From UBA1924 sp963976625 (GTDB taxonomy: Bacteria > Planctomycetota > Phycisphaerae > Phycisphaerales > UBA1924): a DNA stretch of 64,000 bases. The stretch is taken from positions 49,213-113,212 of the forward strand of contig CAXBLA010000007.1 in the NCBI GenBank assembly GCA_963976625.1. The letters are read 5' to 3'. A model generated the notes under the pieces. It saw nothing but the letters and a program-made list of their open reading frames with translations. It made no database searches and had not been told where the DNA came from. How positions within the stretch are numbered: position 1 is the stretch's first letter; every line of letters begins with the position of its first letter. The position numbers were made by a program, and so were the translations under genes. Below are positions 54,155 through 64,000 of this stretch, piece after piece.

Positions 54155-55264
54155 TTAGGGGCTCGCCGGCTCGTGCTGGTCGCTCAGGCTCTGGTACGCG
54201 TCCAATATGGACTCGATGTACATACCGGACCGGCGGTTTTTGGTGATGTACGCCCGCGATGCCAGGCCCGCTTCCCGCGTCTTCTCCGGCGAGTTGAGGC
54301 ACTCGGAGAGCTTCTGGGCCCACTGCGCCCGGGCCGGGCGGTCGACGATCGACACACCGGGTGATTCTTGCAGCGGTGTAATGAACTTGTCGTTGCCGGC
54401 GATGATCGCCATCCCGGTGCCCATCATGTCGAGGAGCAGCGTTCGTTCTTCGTGCAGCGTGTCTGGGTACACCAATACATCGCAGCGGAGCAAGAGATCC
54501 CGTCGGTCCTCGCTGCGATCGATCACGGTGAACTTGTTCTCGAGCTTGCGTTCTTGCACCTTGGCCCAGAGCCCGGCCCGCTCGACGACTTCGAGATTCG
54601 CAAAGAGCATGACATCGTCTCGGTGCTCGATGGTGTCGGCGATGCCCTCGAAGGCCGCGACGCAACGGTCCTTCTGACGCCCCGAGCTCACGAGCACAAT
54701 CGAGATGTCCTTCTGTTCGCGGAAGATCTTGTTGGTCTCGGTGGGGACCTGGGCCCCCCACTGGGCGAGGTGCACACGCTTGCCCATCCCCGCTTCGATC
54801 AGCTCGGATTCGAAGGAGCGTTCGGGCACACAGAACATCGCCCGGTCGGTGTCGTCGAGGTGCAGGCCCTTGGCGTTGCCGATGAGCCCGGCCCGCCAGA
54901 CCTCGAAGACCATGCCCGCGCCCATGATCCGCGCCAGCTCCCGTCCCATGGCCCAGGCGCCACCGCCGAAGACATGGACGATATCGATCACGCCCTCGAA
55001 CGAGCTCGTGTCCTTGGCCGAGTTCTCTTTGAGGACCTGCGTGGCGACCTGATTGGCACGGATTGAGCGCGTGAACGCGAGCCCCCGATCAGCGTACCAG
55101 ATCGGTTCGGTGAGCAGGTCAAAGCCTTTGGGATCCAGCCTGCGGTCCTTGGGCAGAACAACCCTCGCGCTGATCCCTTCGTTGGCGAGCCCAACGACCA
55201 CACGCTCGATCAGCGCCCGCTCATGGATCGCGAACATCGCATCAACCAGGATCAGTACGCGCAT
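54155..55264 (-). CDS. Family 4-like glycosyltransferase
   Basis: 369 residues, AGGA ten bases before the ATG. GT-B layout: an N-terminal domain opening MRVLILVDAMFAIHERALIERVVVGLANEG, a central IVHVFGGGAWAMG, and a C-terminal donor lobe with ISIVLVSSGRQKDRCVAAFEGIAD, LLRCDVLVYPDTLHEERTLLLDMMGTGMAIIAGND (position of the E-x7-E motif, with Glu-Glu-Arg). No membrane helix. It lies 43 bases after the oppD stop on the same strand, so it may be transcribed with the peptide transporter. The acceptor is unknown. Confidence 0.78.
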   Translation of the reverse strand: MRVLILVDAMFAIHERALIERVVVGLANEGISARVVLPKDRRLDPKGFDLLTEPIWYADRGLAFTRSIRANQVATQVLKENSAKDTSSFEGVIDIVHVFGGGAWAMGRELARIMGAGMVFEVWRAGLIGNAKGLHLDDTDRAMFCVPERSFESELIEAGMGKRVHLAQWGAQVPTETNKIFREQKDISIVLVSSGRQKDRCVAAFEGIADTIEHRDDVMLFANLEVVERAGLWAKVQERKLENKFTVIDRSEDRRDLLLRCDVLVYPDTLHEERTLLLDMMGTGMAIIAGNDKFITPLQESPGVSIVDRPARAQWAQKLSECLNSPEKTREAGLASRAYITKNRRSGMYIESILDAYQSLSDQHEPASP

Positions 55265-55307
55265 AGCGGTTGGTTCCTATTCTGCTCCGTAGACTTTCGC
55301 CTTCGAT

Positions 55308-56438
<1,131 letters not shown>

Positions 56439-56460
56439 ATTCACTCCAAACGCGTCGAGC

Positions 56461-58167
56461 TTACACGCGTGCTTTCTTGAGTTTCGGATCGATCGCGTCG
56501 CGGAGCGCCTCGCCGATCAGGTTGTATGCCATCGTGGTCAGGAAGATCGCTGCGCCGGGGAAGATCGCCAGCCACCACAGGAAGTCGGAGGTCTCGCCCG
56601 AAGCGTTTGAGAGCAGGTTGCCCCAGCTCGCCTGGTTCGCTGGGCCAAGGCCCAAGTACGACAGGATCGCTTCGATCAGGATGGCCGCGGCGATCGCGAA
56701 GGACGAGTCCACCAGCACAGGAGTCACCCCGTTGGGCAGCATGTGCTTGAAGAGGATCGACCACAGGGGCAAGCCCACGGCCTGAGCCGCCTGCACATAA
56801 TCCGTCTGGCGGAGCTTCATGAACTCGGCCCGCACGAAGCGCGCGGCGCCCGTCCAGGTGAAGCACCCGATGATCGCCATCATCACATAGATATTCTGAG
56901 GCAGCACACTGGCCGCGACAATCAGCAGGAACAGCACCGGGATCGCCATGAAGACTTCGACAAAGCGGTAGAGGATCAGATCGACCCAGCCGCCGAAGTA
57001 GCCCATCAACGCACCGACCGTGACGCCGATGACCACGGCGATGCCCGTGGAGACAAACCCGATCGAGATCGAGAGCCGGCAGGCGTGGAGCATCTGCGAG
57101 AACACATCCTGCCCGACAGTGTCGGTGCCCATTACATTCGTGGGCGCGGGTGTGCTTTCGACTGCTTTCCGCAGGTCCATGAGCGTTTTAAGTTCGCCCT
57201 CGTTGACCCTCGTCCGTAGATCGAGCATGACATCGCTGACCTGGTAGGAGAGCAGCTTGTCGATCTTGTTGGCTTCCTTCTCGAGCATGTCCATCGTGTG
57301 CTCGTTGATCGGGGCCGCGAGATCCTCATCGCTGAGGTTGGCGAACTGCCCGATACGGACGCGCTCGGCTTCGGCGAACCGGGTCCATGCGGTTTTGAGC
57401 GAGGTCCAGCCCGGGGCACGGTTGTACAAAGAAGTATCTCGCTGTGTCGGCGAGAACGGGATCAGCGTATAGACCGCTTCGGTGGCGAGTTTGGTTTCTT
57501 GGTTCCGGTAGTCGTAGGTCTCTTTCTGCGGCGACCACTTCCAGCCGCCGAGCCCGAAGGCGAGCAACATCACCGCGAGCACAAACATCACACGCCACTT
57601 GCTTGCATACGCGAAGATCGAGATGGCCAAGAACGGGATCGCACCAAGCAGGGCGATCACCGCGGACGCGGCCCAAGGGAACCCGTCCCGCTGCTCCCAG
57701 TTTCGTTGCCAGTCCGCCGCATCGCGAGCACCGAACCAGCTCGAGATACCGCCCACCACCACGACCATGACTGCAAGCTGGATACCCGCTGCACAGGCTA
57801 GGCGGAGCTTCTCGCCCATGTTGAATCGCTTGCTGGGCAGCACCAAGAACAATGGCACCCACACGCCCCAGATCAGCAGGACGACATCGGCCATCGTCAG
57901 CATCTGGATCATCGGGGAGGTCATTTCGCCACGCGAGCCGTCGGCGTTGAGTGTCCATTCGATAATCGGGTGACCCGACGCGATCAGCGGCGAAAAGATC
58001 GCGAAGAACGCCACGATCAGGATCCACACGATCCCCACCATCGCGGCGGGGCGGCGGATCACCTGACCGAAGGCCTCGGCCCAGAAGCCCTTGGCGGGTT
58101 GGTGCCCGATGCCTTGGGCGAGCTGGACCCCGGTGACAGAATCTGGTTGATTCGTTGCTTGACTCAT
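56461..58167 (-). CDS. Oligopeptide ABC transporter permease, OppC type, enlarged
   Basis: 568 residues, ATG 58167 in ATGA overlap with oppB. TM1 (~38-60), followed by four extra hydrophobic segments (~92-108, ~122-142, ~165-185, ~190-208) and a ~110-residue soluble stretch before the BPD_transp_1 core at ~340-560: GTDTVGQDVFSQMLHACRLSISIGFVSTGIAVVIGVTVGALMGYFGG, VRAEFMKLRQTDYVQAAQAVGLPLWSILFKHMLPN. Classical OppC has about 300 residues and one helix before the core. Confidence 0.92.
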   Translation of the reverse strand: MSQATNQPDSVTGVQLAQGIGHQPAKGFWAEAFGQVIRRPAAMVGIVWILIVAFFAIFSPLIASGHPIIEWTLNADGSRGEMTSPMIQMLTMADVVLLIWGVWVPLFLVLPSKRFNMGEKLRLACAAGIQLAVMVVVVGGISSWFGARDAADWQRNWEQRDGFPWAASAVIALLGAIPFLAISIFAYASKWRVMFVLAVMLLAFGLGGWKWSPQKETYDYRNQETKLATEAVYTLIPFSPTQRDTSLYNRAPGWTSLKTAWTRFAEAERVRIGQFANLSDEDLAAPINEHTMDMLEKEANKIDKLLSYQVSDVMLDLRTRVNEGELKTLMDLRKAVESTPAPTNVMGTDTVGQDVFSQMLHACRLSISIGFVSTGIAVVIGVTVGALMGYFGGWVDLILYRFVEVFMAIPVLFLLIVAASVLPQNIYVMMAIIGCFTWTGAARFVRAEFMKLRQTDYVQAAQAVGLPLWSILFKHMLPNGVTPVLVDSSFAIAAAILIEAILSYLGLGPANQASWGNLLSNASGETSDFLWWLAIFPGAAIFLTTMAYNLIGEALRDAIDPKLKKARV

Positions 58168-59693
58168 TTGTATGAAATCCTCGGATCAGCCATGGAATAC
58201 AGAATGTCCGCGAGCAGCAACGCCAGCAGGTTGACCGCCGCGATCATCATCGTGTTGGCGAGCAGCAGCTCGCGGTCCTTGAGATTGATCGATTCGATCA
58301 CCAGGCTGCCCATGCCGGGGATGGTGAAGATTTTTTCGATCACGACCGAGCCGGCGAGCATCGCCGGGAAGATCGAGACGAACATCGTGATCAGCGGCAG
58401 CAAACTATTGCGGAATACATGCTTGAAGACGATGTCCTTGTACGCCACGCCCTTGGCTTTGGCGGTGCGGACATAATCCATGTTGAAGTTGTCGAGCATC
58501 GCCGCGCGGGTCTGCTTAGAGAGCACCGCGAACCCGCCGTAGACCAAGCAAGTGACCGGCAAAACCACATGCCAGACCATGTCGAGCAGGTAGCCCGCTT
58601 CCCACTTACCATTGACCGTGGTCGGCAGGTAGGTAAAGCCGTCGGCCGCCGATGAGTGCAAGCCGCTGACGGGGAAGACACCGAGCGTGAAGTTCTGGTT
58701 CGCCAGATAGCCCACCATGAGCACGCCGGCCAGCGGGATCGGGAAGGACCAGAGCGCGATGTACATCGAGCCACTGAACCGATCGAAGAGCCCGCCCGAG
58801 CGGACCGCCGCGAGCATGCCCGAGGGGATCGCGATGAAGTAGATGATCGGCAGCGCGATCAGGTTGAGCAGGATCGTGATGGGGATCGCATCGGAGATCA
58901 GCTCCATCACCGGGCGTGACTTGGAGAACGAGATCCCCATGTCGGGCTTCGAGAGGCTGATCCCCGCGATAAGCCCTATACCTGCTTGTGGGTAGGGGCG
59001 GGCGTCGAAGATCGCCATGAGCTTTTCGCGTTCGAGCAGGGCCTGCTCGTAGTAGCCGACGAGATTGTCGCCCAGCTCATTGATCGTGTCGATCCGGTCG
59101 CTGGTCTCGATGAGGGCTCGGTTCTTGTCAGCGACCTTGTGCTTGACCTTGCCCTTCTTATCAGTTGCTCCGTCGATCTCAAGCTCTCCGATGGCCTTGC
59201 CCAGTTCTGTGTCGAGCTGGGCCCGCCCGGTGATCAGCTTGGATCGTGCGCTCGAGTAGACACTCAGCTGCTGACGGTAGGTGGTTGATTTGAGCTCGTC
59301 GCTCGCGTCGGCCGGCCATTCGTATACAGGGAGTGCCTCTTGGGTTGGCAGCTCGTCGACGAACCACGACCAGAGCGGCGGGTCCTTGACGGCCTTGGGC
59401 GGCTGGATGACCTCGCCGGTCGGGTCGACCTGGTCACGCTTGCCGAACTTGATCGGGGAGATCCGCCCGAGCCAACGCACATACTGCACCGGCGGCGACG
59501 CATCGAGCCCGTAGCGATCTTCGAGGTACGCCTCCTTGATCGCGCGGTTGGTTTGGTCCATGTTGCCGTTGCCGGCGGACATCGACGCGCCGATCCCGCC
59601 CGGAGAGAGCGCGATGAGCATAAAGACCAGGAAGGTGATCCCAAGCAGGGTCGGGATCATCAATAACAATCGTCTGAGAATATAGACACCCAT
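58164..59693 (-). CDS. oppB: Oligopeptide ABC transporter permease, OppB type, enlarged
   Basis: 509 residues from ATG 59693, with AAGGAG ten bases upstream; the longer frame starts at 59801, inside the binding-protein gene. N terminus MGVYILRRLLLMIPTLLGITFLVFMLIALSPGG is the OppB TM1. An insertion of ~200 residues (~45-255, with a charged coiled-coil-like part) precedes the permease core, ILLNLIALPIIYFIAIPSGMLAAVRSGG ... QTRAAMLDNFNMDYVRTAKAKGVAYKDIVFKHVFRN. Typical OppB has ~310-330 residues. Confidence 0.92.
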   Translation of the reverse strand: MGVYILRRLLLMIPTLLGITFLVFMLIALSPGGIGASMSAGNGNMDQTNRAIKEAYLEDRYGLDASPPVQYVRWLGRISPIKFGKRDQVDPTGEVIQPPKAVKDPPLWSWFVDELPTQEALPVYEWPADASDELKSTTYRQQLSVYSSARSKLITGRAQLDTELGKAIGELEIDGATDKKGKVKHKVADKNRALIETSDRIDTINELGDNLVGYYEQALLEREKLMAIFDARPYPQAGIGLIAGISLSKPDMGISFSKSRPVMELISDAIPITILLNLIALPIIYFIAIPSGMLAAVRSGGLFDRFSGSMYIALWSFPIPLAGVLMVGYLANQNFTLGVFPVSGLHSSAADGFTYLPTTVNGKWEAGYLLDMVWHVVLPVTCLVYGGFAVLSKQTRAAMLDNFNMDYVRTAKAKGVAYKDIVFKHVFRNSLLPLITMFVSIFPAMLAGSVVIEKIFTIPGMGSLVIESINLKDRELLLANTMMIAAVNLLALLLADILYSMADPRISYK

Positions 59694-59713
59694 AGGACAA
59701 ACGCTCCTTGCAC

Positions 59714-61696
59714 TTAGTCGGCGAAGTAATACTCGCGTTGGTCCAGACCCGATGGATACGGGTGAACATTCTTGAAGTCCTTGTTGATGAACCGCAGCCA
59801 CGGGCCCACACGCACAAATGTGTAGGGCTGCTCTTCGTGCACCAGCTCATGGAACTGATGGAAGACCTTCATGCGTTCGTCGGTATCGAGCGTCAGCTTG
59901 ATCTTGTCGATGTACTGATCCTGGCCTGCGTCCCACTGGATGAAGTTGTGGCCCTGGTTCTGGATGGAATCGGTGTGCCAGATCTGCTTCGGGTCGGATT
60001 CGGGAGCCGAAGCCGCCCAGCCCATGACGAGCGAATCGAAATCGCGGTTCTTGAGGATCTGATCGTAGAGCGACCAATCGACGCGGCGTGGGTTACAGAT
60101 AATCCCCACGGCGGCACACTGATCCACGACATACTTCTCGAGCCGGCGTGAGGTCTCGCTGCCCACCACGCGGGTGAACTCGAAGGAGAACTCGTCGCCG
60201 CGTTCGTTTTCGAGGATCCCGTCGTCGTCGGTATCGACCCAACCTGCTTCGGTGAGCAGTGCTTTGGCCCGGTCAAGATCGTATGGCCACGGCTCGATCT
60301 CGGGGTTGGCGGCTGGTGACGGCGGGTTGTTTGGCCCGACGGCGACCTCGCCGATCCCGCTATAGATATCGTCGATGATCAGCTGGCGGTCGATGATCAT
60401 GGTCATCGCCTGGCGGACGCGCTTGTCGTGGAACGGGGTGAGCCGACCATTGCGCGGGCCGCATTGCCATGCGATGAAGGCATAGCCCGAACGCATGTTC
60501 ACCCAATCGAGCGAGTAGGCGAAGTCCGCCCAGCCCCGCTCACGCGAAACACTCACAAACTGCGGCGAGCTCGGCGGGATCAAGCTCGCGTCCCCGTTGC
60601 GGAACTCGGTCAGGCGGGCGATGTCCTCGGTGATGACCTTGAATCGCATCGAAGCGAGGGCCGATCGCTGGGCCCAGTACTGCTCGTTGCGCACGAGCAC
60701 AATGTCTTGCCCAGGCTTCCATTGGTTATCGATATCAAGCAGATCGAGCTTGAACGGGCCAGAGCCCATCAACAGCCCGGTGCTCTGGTTGATCTGGTTG
60801 GGCGTAAAGCTGGTGTAGAAGTGCTTGGGAAGCACATAGTTGGCCAATGCTGATTGCAGGTTGTACGCGTCGGGTTGGTTGAAGGTGAACTCGACGACCT
60901 TCTCGGAAATCACTTCGACCTTCTCGATCGAGGTCAGGATCGAACGCAGGGCCTCGGTCTCGTACTCGGGGTTGTTGATGTAGTCGTGGAAAGTCCAGCG
61001 GACATCTTCCGCGGTGATCTCAACGCCATCAGAGAAGCTGATGTTGTCGCGGATCTTGACCCGCAGCCAGTAGCCGTCGGCATCGTACTGCCAAGCCTCG
61101 GCCAGCACGCCTTCGAGCTCAAGGGTGTCCGGGTTGTACGCGGCGAGTGAATCGCAGACGAGCTCGGCGACCCTCCGGGCGTAGGCATCCTCGGCGAGCA
61201 CCGGAGTAATTTTCTTGAGCTGGGCTGGGAAGATCTCGGTGAACTCGCCGCCGAAACGGTAATCGGCTTCATCGGTCGGGTCGCTCACGAAGGTATAGTC
61301 TGGCTGCCATGCGATCGGCGTGCCATCCGGGCGGGCCCAGCCGTCCTTGGAGTTCGAGCCCGTGTTCGAGCTGCTTGAGCCGCCGGTTGAACCGGAAGTC
61401 GAGCCATCGCCGGCGCTGATGTTAAACGCCCCGCTCGAGAGTCGGCTGTCGAGATCGCTAAACCGCTGCTCGACGCTCTCGAGCTGCTCGAGGATCTCGC
61501 TGGTCGTTGCTTCGGTGTTGTTGAGGTTCCGGTCTTGCTTGGCGACCTGCTGTTCAACCGAGTTGATCTTGGTGAGGACCTCTTCGGTCTTCTTCCATTG
61601 GCGATCGCCGCTGTAGATGTTCATCAGTGAGATGATCCCCACGATGACCACCAACACCATGAGTACGAAATCTTTTAGACCGAACTTATTCTGCAT
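59714..61696 (-). CDS. Membrane-anchored solute-binding protein family 5 (OppA-like)
   Basis: 660 residues. Instead of a cleavable signal or lipobox, the N terminus has an uncleaved-looking helix (~9-30, FVLMVLVVIVGIISLMNIYSG), a coiled coil (~33-88), and a Ser/Gly-rich linker (~90-118). The SBP_bac_5 domain follows (~160-600): LVCDSLAAYNPDTLELEGVLAEAWQYDADGYWLRVKIRDNISFSDGVEITAEDVRWTFHDY ... MTMIIDRQLIIDDIYSG. It binds peptides for import through OppB/OppC. The coiled coil suggests it works as an oligomer on the membrane. A hairpin separates it from the upstream permease. Confidence 0.92.
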   Translation of the reverse strand: MQNKFGLKDFVLMVLVVIVGIISLMNIYSGDRQWKKTEEVLTKINSVEQQVAKQDRNLNNTEATTSEILEQLESVEQRFSDLDSRLSSGAFNISAGDGSTSGSTGGSSSSNTGSNSKDGWARPDGTPIAWQPDYTFVSDPTDEADYRFGGEFTEIFPAQLKKITPVLAEDAYARRVAELVCDSLAAYNPDTLELEGVLAEAWQYDADGYWLRVKIRDNISFSDGVEITAEDVRWTFHDYINNPEYETEALRSILTSIEKVEVISEKVVEFTFNQPDAYNLQSALANYVLPKHFYTSFTPNQINQSTGLLMGSGPFKLDLLDIDNQWKPGQDIVLVRNEQYWAQRSALASMRFKVITEDIARLTEFRNGDASLIPPSSPQFVSVSRERGWADFAYSLDWVNMRSGYAFIAWQCGPRNGRLTPFHDKRVRQAMTMIIDRQLIIDDIYSGIGEVAVGPNNPPSPAANPEIEPWPYDLDRAKALLTEAGWVDTDDDGILENERGDEFSFEFTRVVGSETSRRLEKYVVDQCAAVGIICNPRRVDWSLYDQILKNRDFDSLVMGWAASAPESDPKQIWHTDSIQNQGHNFIQWDAGQDQYIDKIKLTLDTDERMKVFHQFHELVHEEQPYTFVRVGPWLRFINKDFKNVHPYPSGLDQREYYFAD

Positions 61697-61766
61697 GTGT
61701 ACCTGCCTCTAGATTGCTCGAATGGCTTACTCAAAATCTTCTCGACGGGGCTGTTCGCCCTTTGTT

Positions 61767-61800
61767 GCCCCCACTGGCCACAAGGCCGAAATCAGGGGGC
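61767..61800 (-). terminator. Intercistronic hairpin before the binding-protein gene
   Basis: Outer GCCCCC/GGGGGC and inner GGCC/GGCC arms form a stem on the minus strand between the OppC-type permease stop and the binding-protein start. No T-run follows; the likely role is to separate expression of the permease from that of the abundant binding protein. Confidence 0.45.
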
Positions 61801-61819
61801 TATACAGTATCATGTTTCC

Positions 61820-63166
61820 TTAGCGTTGTCGCTTGGGATCGAAGGCTTCTCGCAGACCTTCTCCAACAAAGTTCATCGCCAGGAGCGTCACCCCGAGCAA
61901 CAAGCACGGGAAGAACAACAGCCACCAATGGCTGCGATAGGTGTTGAGCTCGCCCAGACCATCCGCAGCCAGGTTCCCCCAGCTCGGCAGCGGCGGCTTG
62001 ACCCCGATCCCCAGGAAGCTCAGGAAGCTCTCTTGCAAAATCGCCTGAGGCACCGCCAGCGTGGCATAGACCACGATCGGCCCGATCAGGTTCGGGAGCA
62101 AATGCCGAACAAAGATCCGCACCGGCGTGCACCCGATCGCCTGGGCCGCCTCGACAAACTGCTGATTCTTCAGGCTCAGCACCTGCCCGCGGATCACCCG
62201 GGCCATCGTCAGCCAGCTCACGCCCCCGATCGCGATCAGCAGCGTGAGCACATCGAGCATCGTCCGCGTGCCCGTCGAGAGCTCTCGGCGGGGGTACTTC
62301 TGGTTGGCGAGCACCGTGAGCTCGTCGTTGAGTTCTGGATCCGCGGCCAGCAGCGCACTGGCCTGCGACTTGCTGATCTGATTGCCCTCGGCTTCTTGGA
62401 TATCAATAACTTGGTTCACCACCCAGCTCGATTTGGCCTTGTTGTGCGTCACCCACTCGTCGACCATCGCGTCGCTGGCCACCGCCAGCAGCACCACGAG
62501 CAGGATATAGGGCAGCCCGTAGAGCACATCGACCACCCGCATCATCACGGAATCGACCTTGCCACCGATATAGGCCGCCAGCGCGCCATAGATCGTCCCG
62601 ATGCTGACGCTGATAAGGGCCGCCGCGATCCCGATGGTCAGCGAGATCCCCCCGCCGGCCAGGAGCCGGATCCCCAGCGAACGCCCCAGCGTATCCGATC
62701 CGAACGCATAGGTCGGCCACTCAGGCTTCACAAGCTCGAGCAACGCCCGGTCCTCGGGCGTATCGCGGGCTGTGAGCAGGTCATTGACCATCACGCCGTG
62801 TTCTTGGGCGATTTCTTCCAGCCGGCGCGGATCGATGGCCGCCGTAGATCGCTCGATGTCCTGCTCGTCGTAGCTCCACCAGTTCGGGGGCAGCCGCCCG
62901 GCTTTGGGCGAGCCCGCGTCGTAGCGTGGCACGCCGATGGATTCCCCTTGGGCATCAACAGCCGATGACAGCGTCCACGGCAACGAGCCCAGGCAAGCCG
63001 CGAACATCAGCACCAGCACGCCCATCCCGATCATCCCCGCGATCGAGCGGGTCAGCGGGTTGTCCTTGCTCCGCGCGGGCGCACGAAGTGCGCTGATGGA
63101 TGCTTCTTGCCCATCGACATCACCACTACTTTGTGCACGCGTTCGGCGAGACTTGGTCATGCTCAC
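61820..63166 (-). CDS. Second OppC-type oligopeptide ABC transporter permease
   Basis: 448 residues. TM1 (~43-62), a ~95-residue soluble region, then the permease core GSDTLGRSLGIRLLAGGGISLTIGIAAALISVSIGTIYGALAAYIGG, which is split by a ~75-residue insertion (~250-325) before WLTMARVIRGQVLSLKNQQFVEAAQAIGCTPVRIFVRHLLPN. It belongs to the OppC/DppC type like the gene at 56461, so this locus has two OppC-type permeases for one OppB. It is the first gene of the transporter operon visible here. Confidence 0.9.
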   Translation of the reverse strand: MSMTKSRRTRAQSSGDVDGQEASISALRAPARSKDNPLTRSIAGMIGMGVLVLMFAACLGSLPWTLSSAVDAQGESIGVPRYDAGSPKAGRLPPNWWSYDEQDIERSTAAIDPRRLEEIAQEHGVMVNDLLTARDTPEDRALLELVKPEWPTYAFGSDTLGRSLGIRLLAGGGISLTIGIAAALISVSIGTIYGALAAYIGGKVDSVMMRVVDVLYGLPYILLVVLLAVASDAMVDEWVTHNKAKSSWVVNQVIDIQEAEGNQISKSQASALLAADPELNDELTVLANQKYPRRELSTGTRTMLDVLTLLIAIGGVSWLTMARVIRGQVLSLKNQQFVEAAQAIGCTPVRIFVRHLLPNLIGPIVVYATLAVPQAILQESFLSFLGIGVKPPLPSWGNLAADGLGELNTYRSHWWLLFFPCLLLGVTLLAMNFVGEGLREAFDPKRQR

Positions 63167-63622
63167 ACCTTACCCAATCGGATCATGTGATGTGCACCGC
63201 CGCTCTGAAAAAACTCTGACAAACAAAGCGAATCCGGCCCGATCACCGAACTCGCAAACCCGCGCTTCGGGCAGCACCTATACCAGGCAATCCGACGCAC
63301 AAGCAGCTCATGCCCAGCACTTTGTTGCTTTGAGCCCGAATTGCAATTTATTACAGTTCGGATAAAATCATCACATAGCTTCCAAAACATGAAGCAATCT
63401 CAATCCCATTGTGATAACTTGCCCCCGTTCGTGCCCGGACCGAGCGTTCTCCAAGACATCGGTCAGAATCCATGGTATTCCACTGTTCGCTTTGCAGACG
63501 AACCGGGCGTTCCAGGACCACCACCGACCTGCCGTAGCAGGCGGTGTCGCTCCAGCAAGCTCGGCTTGCAGGAGTATACGTGATCAAGCATGATTAGCTC
63601 CATACTTTGAAAGGAAACCACA
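63167..63622. other. 456-base intergenic region with candidate promoters
   Basis: No coding sequence could be supported: short frames have no ribosome-binding sites and the sequence is relatively AT-rich. It lies between the divergent permease gene and the secreted-protein gene, and should contain both promoters; one candidate is listed at 63341. No known RNA fold was recognised. Confidence 0.55.
63341..63368 (+). promoter_or_regulatory. Candidate promoter of the secreted-protein gene
   Basis: TTGCAA (-35) and TAAAAT (-10) are separated by 16 bases, 255 bases before the ATG. The distance is long for a direct promoter, so confidence is low. Confidence 0.3.
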
Positions 63623-64000
63623 ATGAAAACCGTCCCCTCCAGCATCTTAGCCATCACCCTTGCAGCCATTGCCGGCAGCGCCATTGCCGATGAATGTGTC
63701 CCGACTCCTCCCGCGTTCTTTCTCATTACCTATGACACAGACTGCCTCGAGTGCACCAGCAGCATTTCCACAGCTTCAGCTGCGGCTGTAACCACAACGG
63801 CGGGATGTTCAGATTTTCCACCACCATGCGATACAGAGTGTGGCGTTGATGCAGATATTGACGCTTCGGGGTGTGACACTGAAGCTTTCGCTGGGGCGGA
63901 TGGAGATTGCTTTGATCCTCATGGCTCATGTGTTTCATCGCTTGCACAAGCTTCTCATAGTAGCGGTCAAATCCTAGGGATAGTTGAGCTATCGTTTCCT
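63623..64000 (+). CDS. Secreted cysteine-containing protein, 3' end missing
   Basis: Open frame of 126 residues, running off the window end, from ATG 63623 with AAAGGA seven bases upstream. A Sec signal peptide is clear: MKTVPSSILAITLAAIAGSAIA, cut before DE. The mature part has at least eight cysteines in 100 residues (CVPTPP, CLEC, GCSDF, CDTECGVDADIDASGC, GDCFDPHGSCVSS), so several disulphides are expected outside the cytoplasm. No domain is recognised. Composition is more AT-rich than the neighbours. Confidence 0.7.
   Translation, partial: MKTVPSSILAITLAAIAGSAIADECVPTPPAFFLITYDTDCLECTSSISTASAAAVTTTAGCSDFPPPCDTECGVDADIDASGCDTEAFAGADGDCFDPHGSCVSSLAQASHSSGQILGIVELSFP

Overview
The window is dense, GC-rich bacterial chromosome with short intergenic gaps and many 4-base ATGA gene overlaps. 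I see no phage, insertion sequence, integrase or CRISPR array. The mix of genes suggests a Gram-negative planctomycete, most likely of the class Phycisphaerae: several H-x9-DG-like or pseudopilin proteins, a hybrid type II secretion/type IV pilus operon using PilM/N/O proteins, RNase Y, very enlarged Pst and Opp permeases, and many lipoproteins. That placement is inferred from gene content, not from a marker gene.

Layout. 1-3742 (+): two CsgG/TolB-like lipoprotein genes, an unrecognised protein, a low-molecular-weight tyrosine phosphatase, and an AT-rich gene that runs into the phosphatase 3' end. 3749-8083 (-): sucB and sucA of 2-oxoglutarate dehydrogenase. 8296-15353 (-): pstS-pstC-pstA-pstB, with giant PstC and PstA. 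15479-18120: a lipoprotein glutathione peroxidase diverging from a two-domain pterin synthase-like protein, then a family 9 glycosyltransferase. 18192-20392 (-): serA-serC. 20464-24326: a solitary pilin-like protein, a zinc-ribbon membrane protein, a parvulin-like lipoprotein and a UbiA-like membrane protein. 24323-25963 (-): RNase Y, then a 530-base gap with a perfect-register hairpin. 26494-34342: a DUF4097-like lipoprotein, a PilZ protein, a transglutaminase/DUF58 pair, a small lipoprotein, ScpB and a queuosine-precursor transporter. 34438-36461 (+): a response regulator coupled to an HD-GYP phosphodiesterase.

36500-48148 (-) is the most striking locus. One tight operon begins with a sensor histidine kinase and a STAS protein. 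It continues with GspE, GspF, PilM, PilN, PilO, a GspB-like protein and pseudopilins of the G, H, J and I types, and ends with a PilX/GspK-like protein fused to a LamG lectin-like domain. No secretin is present; an enlarged prepilin peptidase lies at 49707-51170. Between them are a three-tRNA cluster (Val, Thr, Tyr) and an OmpA-type lipoprotein.

51245-53024 (-) is xseA-xseB, followed upstream by an exported protein of unknown role, a family 4 glycosyltransferase, and a peptide ABC transporter (54155-63166) with two OppC-type permeases, one OppB, a membrane-anchored binding protein and only one ATPase. The last 380 bases open a secreted cysteine-containing protein cut by the window edge.

Together the genes describe an envelope-rich, surface-active cell: phosphate and peptide uptake, a sensor-controlled pseudopilus, c-di-GMP signalling (HD-GYP, PilZ), and serine and TCA-cycle metabolism. 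Many starts were moved inward from the longest open frame because of ribosome-binding sites, lipoprotein signals or ATGA overlaps; these choices are stated per gene.
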